Source: Pelecanus crispus
Lineage: Eukaryota; Chordata; Aves; Pelecaniformes; Pelecanidae
DNA length: 64,000 nt
Direction: 5' to 3'
NCBI RefSeq assembly: GCF_030463565.1
Contig: NC_134652.1
Coordinates: 12,501,397 to 12,565,396 of the forward strand
The notes beneath the pieces are model-generated. The model did no database searches, was not told the origin of the DNA, and saw only the letters and a program-made list of their open reading frames with translations. The translations under genes and the position numbers were made by a program. This document shows positions 22,718 through 60,083 of this stretch, piece by piece (the stretch's first letter is position 1; each line of letters opens with the position of its first letter).

Positions 22718-24376
22718 AGCCATTTGTGGGCTACAGAAACTTGGGCATCAGGGCAGGCAGAGTGGCCTTTGTGGTTTGTCTGTCGGGGGAAAAGCTTGCG
22801 TCTGACCTATAGATCTGAAGAGTTTGCCCTTTTAAAACCCACCTGAAAATGGGTTAGTTCTGGCTGCCTAAGCCCCAGAGGAGCTCGGAAAGGCGGGCAG
22901 CACATCCAGGGCTCCTCCCGCAGCAGCTAAGCTTTGGCTTTGGAGCCTGTATCAGCCAAGGGACAAACGGTGACGGGACCTGGGCACAGCAGCTCCTGCT
23001 CTGGCGCGTCTCTGTCCGTCCTGCGCCCAGGACCGCACCGCGCTCACGCGGTGCCCAGGCGGCAATCGCGCCGTGTACGAGGCTCAGCCCTCCCTGACAG
23101 CTCTACTGCAGATCTCAGGCTTCTGTTCAAAGTTACTTAATTACGGTAAGAACCACTTTTCCTCTCCCAAAGACTGCCGGAGCAGTCACGCAGGGATAAT
23201 TTGCAGCCCCTTCTTCAAGCACCCGCTTGGGCACGGAAAGGCTCCCGGAGAGGAGCATCAGCTCCCTGCGCAGCCGAGCGGGAGGGCGGCTGGGAGCTGC
23301 CTCTCCCAGCACCTCCTCGTTTCATCAGGAGCGGAACGCAAAGCAACTAAAGATGCTCCAGATGACAAGTTTGCGTTAAAACGTAACAGCATGTCATGAT
23401 CTTGCCACCGCAAAGAGCCACCTAATTTATGGACCCCGGAGCTGAGGGCGTGCTCCGCGGACTGGGCGCGCCTTTGCCCTGCGTGCACGCCGTGCGCTCC
23501 TCCAGCACGCTCCGCTCGCTGCCCGGGGCCGTCAGCCGGGGCGGCGCTGATGCGGCTGCCGGGGGAGCACAGCGCCGTCTTTCCATCCGCCCAGGCACCA
23601 CTGTGGCTCTTTCTTGCAGTATCGATTTCTCTGAGTAAATGTTCTTCCTGCGTGTCCCATAAATCAGCGGTATTGACAGCCTTGAGTAGATCTAGATGAG
23701 AACAGGGGCCGCATTTTGGGGTCGCCCTGCTCCAGGCAGCAGCGCTCCCCTGCTCTGGGGGGCAGCACCCAGGGCGCACCGGGATTAAAGGCCGAATCCT
23801 GATCTCGCAGGGGGTGACACAACGTGCGTGGCTTGCCAAAATCCACCCCAAAACAGCACTAGGGTTGCATGCTGAGTCTCAGCAAGCCGTGCCGTGTCGA
23901 TGTGGGGTTCGGGGGGCTAGAGGTGCCGGCTGGGAGCCCGGACCCCTCCAGGGGGACCCGCTGGCAGGCACCCTCTGCGGGTCAAAATTTGGACGAAATT
24001 ATTTTCACACAGGTAAAGGTGCTGATCCCCTGCGTAAAACACGCCGATGTCTCCAGCCAACTTTGATGCCTCTCACCACGCTGTGCCACTCGCGATGGCG
24101 TGCACCCCGTGGCGCTCACACCAGCACCCACGCGGGCTACATCGGAGGAAGAGGCTGAGAGGAAGAGCGAAGGCTTTCGCATGCGTACCTTGCTTTTGAG
24201 CCTGAAATGCCTAACACAAGAAAATCATCAAGAACATTTCCCCTCCTCCCTCCTGCTGACACAAAGCTCATTTTCAACGAGGGGGTGGGACACTGTTATT
24301 TCTTGGAGCGCTCGTCACAGGCTGAGCGGCCCCCGCGAGCGGCCGGCGCCGCCGGCGTCCTCGCCAGACGGCGGGC

Positions 24377-24432
24377 AGGGGGTGCCGGGGTGCCGGGGGT
24401 GCCGGCGGGACGGGGGGTGCCGGCGGGACGGG
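24377..24432 (+). repeat. GC-rich short tandem repeat
   Basis: Units of ggggtgccg expand to a 17-base unit ggggtgccggcgggacg that occurs twice in a row. It is a small GC-rich minisatellite, in a CpG-rich patch with no gene recognised. Confidence 0.85.
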
Positions 24433-27400
24433 CCAGCCAAGGCACGGCGCCTTCGCCCTCGGCCCGAGAAGGCGCGCGGGGCGTCTCTAGCACCATACAG
24501 CAACCGCAGAGGCAGAAATCAAGCCGAGTGGAGTAAGTCAGCCCAAAACATCTGGTTATAAGAAAAATCACTTCAGTACCCAAATATTCTCCCATTACAC
24601 AGACCACGGCACCTCTTCCAGGCCATTTGTGAAGTTGGCTCCATTAAACAAATCCAGGAAGGACCAGCTGCTCCAGCTGAAGGTGAGTGATCGCATTTAG
24701 GTGACGTGCCAGCCAGAAGATCAATGCTTAAATGGATGCGATTACTTATTAGATGTAAACGCTGTTGAATAAATCTAAATAAACTCTAATTATTTATACA
24801 GCATATTCCTAATGCTGGTTGAATGTTGACTCTTACCAACTTTAAAACAGAACTGAAGCCAGGCAGGATAAGTGATTTAATGCCTCCGTAGATAGATATA
24901 ATTAGCATGTGTTATATGTATATACAAATATACATATGTAATTATAGGTATTGGTGTTTGAGAGAGTTGTCTAGCCAGGTGGAAAGAGTAAGTAGTGACA
25001 ACACTTTGCTCCTACCTGCTAGAGAGGGAAGGATATTTGAAGTCACTGGAATAAGAAATTGGTAGCTGATATTTGGGGAAGGGAGTTGTTGCCCCACGTT
25101 ACCCTTCTGCTAGAGTGGATCTGACAGCCAGCTTCTCCGTCTTTTCCATCCATCTAAAGAGCAGTTGGGGCTGGAAGTGTCCGACGTCCAAGGGCAAAGC
25201 ACTGTGTATAAACCGCAGCTGCTGCAGCGTACTCACACCACCTTCCGTAGGTCACTTTTGGATCCAGTGAAGATGTCACTCAGGAAATGATGAGGCTGTG
25301 GTCCTTTGGGGCATCTCCCCACCCAGGCGATCGGGCAGAGTCCGGGCTGCGTTTATCCTCCCTGCTCTGCTGGGCCCTTGCTCGGCCCACAGACCCCTCT
25401 GCACGCGGCGCTCGCACTGCAGATCCTGGAGACGCCGTCAGATAACCAAGCCTGAGAAAGGCTGACCTGCCGCTACTGCCTTCCCTTCCGCCTCCCAAAC
25501 ACCTGGCAGGTGGTGCACAAGGGGCAGCAAGGCAAGTGTCCTCCATTTCATGACTCACCTGGGCTTCAGGCCGGAGGTTTTAGTGCGGCAAAGGCAAGCA
25601 TTAGTCCTTGCACCTGGTCTTGCTGAGGGGGAGATACCATGCAATTGCTTGCGTGGCTGATGCACATCCAACTGCACATATTAAATTTATTTATTCCCCA
25701 GTTTTCTCAAGGCACTGGCTGCAATTTCTCTTTACTCAAGTTTGATATTTGGATTTTGGTGTCCAAGGGAGCAGGGTTTCATGCCCAAGCAGCCTGCAGG
25801 CAGACGGCACCTCAGCACACGGAGGGGCACGGTGACAGCCGCCAGCACGCAGGCGACAGCGCAGCGGGCAAGGCAGGTCCATCCCACTGCCTCAGGTTAC
25901 AGCTGGATTTCTTGATAAAAAGCAAGCTACGTTCGCAGGCAGGCACAGCTTGGGGCTGAGTTTAATGAAGTTTTGACAGTTTGCAGAACGTCTGTTATAC
26001 AGCTGTTAGGGCAGAGGGAAAAGGAAGGAGGTGATGTCCCACCAGCTGCTTTACTGCACCGCGTGGCCGCGGGCACGGGGACTGGGAGCGTCCCCAAGCC
26101 CTAGTGCCATCGCGCCAAGCGCCAGCCTGTGAGACACACGGGGGCAGGTCCCTGCGCTGCCATTGACACTCGGAGACCCTTAACATGAAGGCAACGTTCA
26201 TTAATGGTCAATTAGCTGCTTTCAACACCCTGGAGACAGAAAAGCAGCCCTCTGCAGCAACCTCCCCTTCCCCATCCCCGAGGGAGCATGGAGGAGAGGG
26301 AAAGGGCTCAGCCATTGGGATGTTCACTGGGAAACTTGATTCCTGCCAGCTCCTCAAGCGCGACAGCCGCTCACCACGCTGCTGAGTTTTGGGGGCTGCT
26401 TTTCCCCCCGCGGCTCGGGGTTATTTGGCTTTTGATGCACCGAGCCGAGGGCTGAACAAGCGACTTGCTCTTCTGCGGCTCTCCTGGCACAGGCAAGTGT
26501 GCTCAGCCCTCTGAGAAAAATCGGGCCGTTAAGTCAAGCACCTCATTTTAGGCAACGTTTGAACATTCCGTACCTTTGGGAGGAGAGGGATGAGCGCCGT
26601 GCCTGTTGAGGAGGGCAGAGATCAGCCAGCAGCTGATGTGCCGAAGGTCAAAACCAGCACCAGCCGGCAGCGCCTGCCAGCGAGCAGAAGTCTCCCGCTC
26701 AGAGCTTTGCCCGGGACAACTCCACCGCCCAGAAGCATTCCAGTTATTCCTTACAGAGCTTAACTACTCGACATCCCGATAACCTGGAACACGTTTTGCT
26801 TTTGCAAGTAATATTTGCAAATTAAAAATTTGCAAAAGCTTCAGCAGCGTCCAAAGACACGCGGTTGTACCAAGCTATCACTGCAAATGTGAAACAAAAG
26901 GTGCCTGGAAATTCTGACACTAAGTAGGCAAGACAGAAAGGTGCAGGATCTTTTTGGCACTGGTAGATACTGGATATCTCCTCCTGGAGAGATGGGGAGC
27001 CCCGGGAAGGGCTTTCGGCAGCCCCTGACTCCTCTGGCCGGGGGAGGTGAGGGGCCTGGTGGCTCTGGCACAGATGGGACGAAACCTCTCAAATCAGTCG
27101 CTCTCCACACCCCTCCGGCATCCCGCCGGGGACTGACGTGAAACACTCTCTCCAGCTGCGGGGAGACAAGGACACAGAGCCGGGAGGGGACGTCCCTTTC
27201 CCCACGCGGCGATGGCAGCCGCGCACCGGTTACAGCAAACACTTCCAGGCAAGGCAGCAACTTAACGATGAAAAAGCGGGAGTCAGTCGGAAGAGACACT
27301 TGCGGGCAAGCACCGCGCTGCCGGCCCCGCGCAACTGCGGTGGGAAGCTTTTGTGTACACGCCAGCAGCCAGTTCGGCCCCTAATTGATTTTTCCTCCCT

Positions 27401-28134
27401 TTGGCATTGTTGATACGCAGCTGTTCTCACACAACTATAAAGAAAAAGGCGTTTTTCCACTTAACTTCTTCAGTCGGAGAAGACAGGAGGGAAAAGAAAG
27501 GAAAAAAAAAAAGATATCGAACAGCAGAGAGCAGCTCCGCAGCATGGGGGGCTCTTCACTTAATCTAACTCACCTTAAAACAAACCCACCTCTGGGTCAC
27601 ACGTCTTCGCGGGCTGTGACGGTCACCCCATGCACTTACCCTGTTGCGCGGTCAGACCTTGTATGAAATGCGGCCTGGGACTCTGCCAGGATAACACCAT
27701 GTGCTTTCCCTGTTCGGCCCGCAGCACTAGGTCTGTGCCATGGCACAGCTCGATTTAAAGCTTAAAGCTGAGGATCTGCACGATGCAGATGCACTAACAT
27801 CACACCTAAGCACACGATCCCAGAGGGGAGAACACCTGCACCTGTCTCATGAGCTCAAGCCTTTGATTTTCTTCTAGTTTGATCCAGGGCAAGCATTGAC
27901 CAGGGATAGGAAGGAGAAACTAGAGAAGTCAGGCAAGACAGACTGAAAAGGAAGTTCTGCTAAACATGCTGCAAAGGCTTCTAGCCGTCATTTTTCCTTT
28001 ATGTGCTTCATTTACAGGCAGATCCCAAGTAAGAAACACATGGACACCACTTTCCACTTTTTTTAAAGTCAAACATGTCTTTTTCTCTCCTGGAGACAAT
28101 TCAGAGCATCTGTCCCTTTGACCACCATATATGA

Positions 28135-28192
28135 GAGATATAGAATATAGCTATATTACTATATCTATATATTTAAAAATATATAGTAATGT
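28135..28192 (+). repeat. AT-rich low-complexity tract
   Basis: Interrupted tata/atat run (ctatattactatatctata and similar) with a self-complementary centre. It is non-coding. Confidence 0.8.
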
Positions 28193-31100
28193 ACCTCCAG
28201 CCTCTCCCCCCTTTCTCTGATTTTCCATGCACAAGATAACAGCACAAACAGCTAAGTCTTTCCCTTCTCAAGTTTGACCAACACAGAAAAACAACTGTAG
28301 CAAGTCAGAATGAAGGTCCAACTTGCCCAATATCCTGTTTCCGCAAAGATGAAGGGAAGACACCTGGAGAAAAGCATAAAACCAGGGTGAGCACGTAGCA
28401 ATGCTTCCCGAGACCTTGTCCTCAGCCTCCAATAACGTGCAGTTCAGAGACTGAGACCAAGATGCCAAGTGAGCCTTTGGCAGAATTTATCTGCCGAAGA
28501 GCAAGCAGACACAAACGTGCTGGCCATGGCAAAGCATGCCATTCCCTTTTAAAGGGTTATGAAATTTTAGTACAAACCCTCCAAATCGGCACAGTTGCAC
28601 TTCCAAAGCAGCAGGTTTTTCCAACACTTTTAAATACCTTTCTTCACTGTAGACCTTCTTAGAGAGACAGCTTCCACGACTTCTGGTTCTCCATTCACAC
28701 ACCTGCAGCTCCCCCGAGGGAGCTGAAGACATCTGAAGCTCTGCGGCTTCCCAGCCCTGTCCTCCTGCACACCTGACCAGGGACTCCTGTCACTTCTGCC
28801 CCAACCATCCAGAAAAGCTGAGAGCTCTCTGGCCTGTGGGTAAGGTTGCTGGAGAGAAAATATTGAACATAAGGATATTCTGTTCAGTGGAGGGAGTTTA
28901 TGAGTGCAAAAGAGGGGGGGGAAAAAAAAAATATTCTTAGCTAGTTGGGAAAGTGTGAGAGGATCGAGGGGAGCAGAGGAGTCTTGTCTCCCAGACAAAG
29001 CCCGCTCCATTACTGGATTTTGAAATGAATCTGTAAAGAAAATGAGTCCGACAACCAGATGTCCGCTTTCATCTTGCTATGCTGGAACTGGAATAAAGCC
29101 CACAAAATCTCCACCAAAATACTTTCTTTGAAAGCTCTTTGTTAATGGCTTTCTGACTGCAGGGAACAAAGGCAGCAAACATGAAAGTCTGATGCCATCT
29201 AAAGGCCACTTGAATTTTCACTTTTTAAAGGCTGTGTTTGACTTTGGGACTCTCAACCAGATTTTCAGTGTGAACTCCTGTTTGCCCTCCACTTCGCATC
29301 ATCAGGCTTTGTTTTGTTTGCTTACAAGTTGATCAAACTTGACTGAAACTTTCCATGCTGTGTGCAGGTCCAAGTGAAAACTGCTTGGGTATGTTTGCAT
29401 GTGCTGCTGGCACGCATGAAATGTAAAGCTAATGTAAAGCTAACGTAATAAAACACTTCCAAAGAACAAGGCTGTAGAAAAATACAAGTTTCTCCACATT
29501 ACATGCTGTCGATCTTTTCTCTTAGAAACCTAAATTGCTGCTGGCTTTGCAACTGAGATTAGAAATTGTGGCAAAGGGCTGAGCAACCTTTATATTAGGG
29601 ATGGGCTTTCTACTATTCCTCTAAGAGTCTGCGCAAGTTTGGCCAATCTGAAAGTCTCTAGAAACAGAGGTTTATACGGGCTCTGTGACAGCTGAAATGT
29701 CAGAAGCACCCCTCTCCACCGAACGCCCTCCCAGCCTTCCCCCCGGGCTGCTCGTGCCATTTGAGCCACACACGGCAATGCCCACAGCCGGGCTGACCGC
29801 GCTCCAGCTGCCTGCACGCACATCGCCAGGCAGTTTCTAATTAGTGCTTTCCAATGAGCCCTCCACCTCATTTAACACACTGGATCTCTGAAAGAACAAA
29901 CACACCAACCCACGCAGCAACCCCGTAGGCGAGGGGATGCATTTCCCTGCCAGTTTGCAGGAAGGGAGAGGAGGAACATCGGTGCTCACACCAGAAGTTT
30001 CCATCAGACCCGTGTGCCCAGCCTGGGACACAGTGGCCCTTTCTCCCTGTCCTTGCCTACTTAGCAGCACAGCTGAAACAGAAAACTCAACAGTTTTGCA
30101 AAATGGACATCCAGAAAACAGAAAATCCTCAACTACTGAGCACCAGAGAAAACAGCAATTTATGCTACGTGCTCAAAGAGCATACAATAACTCAACTGGC
30201 AAGGCAGGAAAATATTGGTCAAAATGGCCTATTACAGCCTTCACCACGACATTAACCTGTCTCCTCACGGGATACTCTAAAGTACAGATTGTTCTGCAAT
30301 TTTTGCAAATGAAGCAAAATTTGTTTTGCTACATAACACTCATCTTCAGAACAGGTGAGAGTCTGTAAAAGAAGTTGGCGGGTGATCACCCGGATCACAA
30401 TACAGATTTCAGTATTGCCATACACAGATAGAAGTGGGGTAGAAAGATGCACAGCTTTAAAAATCCTTTGTTTTCCTTCATAAGGTTCTTAGGTGGTAGC
30501 TTGCATGCAATTCCTCATAGCATACACTGCTTCTTCTCTGTATTGCTCTTTCTTGGGTTAAGCATCCTAATGGTAATAATTATTTCCCATCGTGTCAGTG
30601 ACCCATGTTGAAGCTTGTCTTTCCAAGGGCTCCTACTTCCCAAGATTTCAGCCTTAATGTATATTATGCCTGTTACAAACATCTACTTTATTTCCACACT
30701 TTGGCTTGCAGAATCTCAGATCCTTCTTGTAACACTGTGAAAGAGTAAGATCTAAGGCAAAGTGAAGGGTCTGCCGTAGTTCGTAGGCTCTTGGGAATAA
30801 AGAGAGTTCAAAGAAGAAAACTACAGATGCACTTAGAGCGCAAGCTTTTCCATGTTGATATAGTGTCTACTTTCATGTTAGTGCAGCGCTAAGCAGACTG
30901 TAGATGCCCCTGGAAACAAACAACAGTAAGAAAATTACTTGAATCTTGTTAAGATTTATTTAAAATGCTGAACCAAAATTATCCCTCCACACAGGGACTG
31001 AGTTCACGAAACTGTCACTGGACTTGGAGGGCTGGATTTTGACTTTCTTGTAAACAGAAACAAAAGGCTGATTTGTGGAAGGACAATGAAAACAAACAGT

Positions 31101-31289
31101 CGTTGAAGTCCTTAAAGACATCTCACAGAGCTGATATAGCTATAAAAACATAACACTGCAACTTCTGCAGGCTCAGAGGCTCTGAGGTATACCACATGCT
31201 GGCAGGGCATGACACAGACGTCTTCAAATAACTTTGCATTAAAAGCCTTCCCTACAAAAAAAAACACCCTTTGTTTTCTTTAATAAAAT

Positions 31290-31316
31290 AAAAAAAAAAA
31301 AAAAAAAAAAAAAAAA
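31290..31316 (+). repeat. Poly-A tract (27 A) preceded by AATAAA
   Basis: An uninterrupted run of 27 A, directly preceded by taataaaat with AATAAA at 31282-31287. It lies about 0.45 kb past the likely end of ADD3. It could be a simple A-rich repeat or the tail of a short retroposed RNA; no flanking target duplication was seen. Confidence 0.9.
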
Positions 31317-31763
31317 GGTAATTTCCACAAGCTATTTCCCTGCTCTGTACTTCCACAGCACTTAAACCACGCAGGTCCCGTGTCTCAAGCCGTCATACGT
31401 AAGCCCATGCTGCAGAGCAGAAGGCACAGACCAAGGAGACGGGGAAGCATGCCCCGGAGAGGGAAGCCTGCAGCACAAACTCAACCGAGGCGCAAAACAA
31501 CTGCCTGACAACGCTGAGTATTTTACCATGGGCCTGTCCTCTTTCATCTCCAAGATCTGTGACAGCGAAAACAACTGTTCTCTAATAAGATCAGACTATT
31601 TTCTTGCACAGCTTTCAGAAGAAGCACAAGCAAGAAGCCATCTTCAAAATAAATTCTTGAGAAGTTACATGCATAATCAAAACATCTTTTCTACAAGCGA
31701 GAGATGCGAGAGCACTGTATAAACAAAAGGCTGCTATACAAAATCCGTCTATTTAAAATACTG

Positions 31764-31769
31764 TTTATT
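31764..31769 (-). terminator. ADD3: Candidate ADD3 polyadenylation signal
   Basis: TTTATT on the plus strand, so AATAAA on the minus strand. It is followed 20-45 bases later by a T/G-rich stretch (ttttgtatag, then ttttgttt) that could serve as the downstream element. It is the best canonical signal found between the stop codon and this point. Cleavage would fall near 31740-31755. Confidence 0.55.
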
Positions 31770-33668
31770 TGTGATTTAACATTAATTAGCATTACATCTA
31801 TGAGCAATTTCAGATAACATTTATATATTTTCCACAGGACACAGGAGTTGGCTGGCTCATTCTTTATGCCAAAGCAAGTAAATAGAGGCATTAGCAAAAG
31901 GTGCAAATAGTTCACGGTTGCATTTTAAAAAATATTTATGCACATTGCATTCATTTAGATATATTTTTAAAAAAGTTATGAAAAGCGTAGTTCACAGGTT
32001 ACTGTTTCTACATATGTTGTAATACAACACAAATAATGTAGAACATAAAAAACAAAGTAAGCAACTGAAAGTTTCCACTATGATTAAAAACACTGATTCC
32101 AGTATTTAGTGATAGCTAGAAAATTGTTTCCAGGATCCATTCCAACATTGCATTATCACACTTACACGGTCAAAGCTAACCAGCCCCCAAACATGCTATA
32201 ATCAACATTTTTGCATGCCAAACCACTCTCCAGCCATATTTAACAATTATATATTGTATAATATTTCAACCGGCAATTTGGGAATCACATGGATCTTTAA
32301 AATGTACTTCCTATTGCGATGACTGATTTACAGACAATTTGACACAGCGAAGAAAACCCTATGTTAATTTCTATGTTTAGTTTGTATTTACAATACAGTA
32401 AAAGTACTAAAATGACAATATCAGTAAAAATGAGTAAGTGGCAGTACCACCCTTACCCATGGCACTAGGCTCCGATTTGCTCTGGGTTCATCCAAAGGAC
32501 AACACAGATTCTTGAGACCCTTTTGCAATTCAAATGAAAGTGAAGAAAAAACCCAAAGTGTTGCACTCTGTATGAATCCATACAAATTATTTAAAACGCC
32601 TCATATGGAAATGTCACTTTGCTGATTTAATAAAAATATCCCACAATCCATATCATATATTTAAAAAAAATAATCACCAGACTTTTACTTTCTTTGTCTC
32701 CTCCTATTTTCTTACTATTTCACTTTCCCTTTTAACAGTTTTGTTTCCTTCATTTGGTTATGTTAAGAGATTATTTTTCTTCATTCATTAGCAATACCAT
32801 GAGAGGAAAAAAAAAAAAAACCAAGTAATTTTTAAACATGAATCCAGTTCAATTTTATATGCTTTTATCTTTTGATTTCTAAGTCCCTGGATTCCTGAAT
32901 TATATTTAAGTATACTCTAAACCAAGCATTCTTAAATACACTCTACTATTAAATGCTTGGTTCACATGCTTATAACAACTTCATACTGAATGGTATACAA
33001 ACATTTGAACATATAAAATCTTCTTTTTGTTTTGCCCGTTAAACTAAATTATCAATGTTAAGTGTATAAAATCCCCTTTCTTGAAAAATAAGGGTTTCCC
33101 CCCCCCAACTGATAGAATAAAAAAAGAAGTCTTCAAAAATTATATTTCAGTAAAATGAAATATTTGGCAAAAAAGTTATTGAAGAATGGAATTCTTTAGA
33201 CATTTTGTATAATTCCAAATAAACTTTCTCTTACACAGTTTTTCCCCTAATATTATGTGCCAGTGTATAATATTTCTATATGATCTAATCTTAAAAAAGA
33301 TTTAAGGTGTGCTGTTAATATGCACCCACTCAAACAGGGGTACAGAAACATAAAATATATGGTCAAAATCACAATACAAAAATGTATGATCTGGTTACCA
33401 AATGAGACAGCAGTTTTAAAAAGTCGTATGATCACTCAACAGTAACTTCAATAAAGCCTTTAACGGTACTGAAAAGTTTAAGGTCTGCAAAATACTCCAA
33501 GCAGAACTTGCTGCTGCATACTGTGATGGTATTCAATCTTGCTATGATGGTAATTGAGCACCTGCCAGTGTAGTTCTACATGAAACTAATGAATGTTTCC
33601 AACCCTCATAGCAGTTTTGGACACAGTTAAGTGAGAGACAAATTAATTTTCAATTAACATGAAAGGGG

Positions 33669-33705
33669 TTTTTTGTTTGTTTGTTTGGTTGGTTGTGTTT
33701 GTTTT
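33669..33705 (+). repeat. TTTG short tandem repeat in ADD3 3' UTR
   Basis: Repeated tttg/ttgg units just downstream of the ADD3 stop codon (caaa-type in the mRNA). Confidence 0.85.
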
Positions 33706-33836
33706 AAAGCAAAATCTCTTCCAGTTCCTTTTTGTTTAGCTTAGAAGTCCAGTTACTGCACACCCCTAACACTACGCTGTTAATGGTCAACTTAAACGTT
33801 TAAAATGTGCAATGTCTCCTCACAACAGAACTGCAC

Positions 33837-60083
<26,247 letters not shown>

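Larger units (their letters stand above)
22718..31740. other. Intergenic region beyond the ADD3 3' end
   Basis: No protein-coding or RNA gene was recognised. GC-rich patches occur at 23430-23600 and 24300-24500. From about 24600 the sequence becomes AT-richer in places, and past about 27.5 kb it is consistently AT-rich and resembles the ADD3 introns. The intervals 24620-24960 and 28980-29560 have balanced, unrepetitive sequence with clusters of homeodomain, SOX and FOX-like cores and could be conserved elements. Confidence 0.5.
31741..33836 (-). other. ADD3: ADD3 3' UTR
   Basis: The AT-rich sequence after the ADD3 stop codon on the minus strand, running about 2.1 kb to a candidate AATAAA. 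The length is similar to the 3' UTR of mammalian ADD3 as I remember it. It has no open frame of note. It includes a tttg repeat at 33669-33705 close to the stop and several AT-rich blocks. The distal end is inferred from the polyadenylation signal, and shorter forms ending at upstream variant signals are possible. Confidence 0.7.

Noticed and set aside
22421-22812. Plus-strand open frames over CR1 copy B
   Set aside because: They are the antisense of the CR1 reverse transcriptase C-terminus, not a gene.
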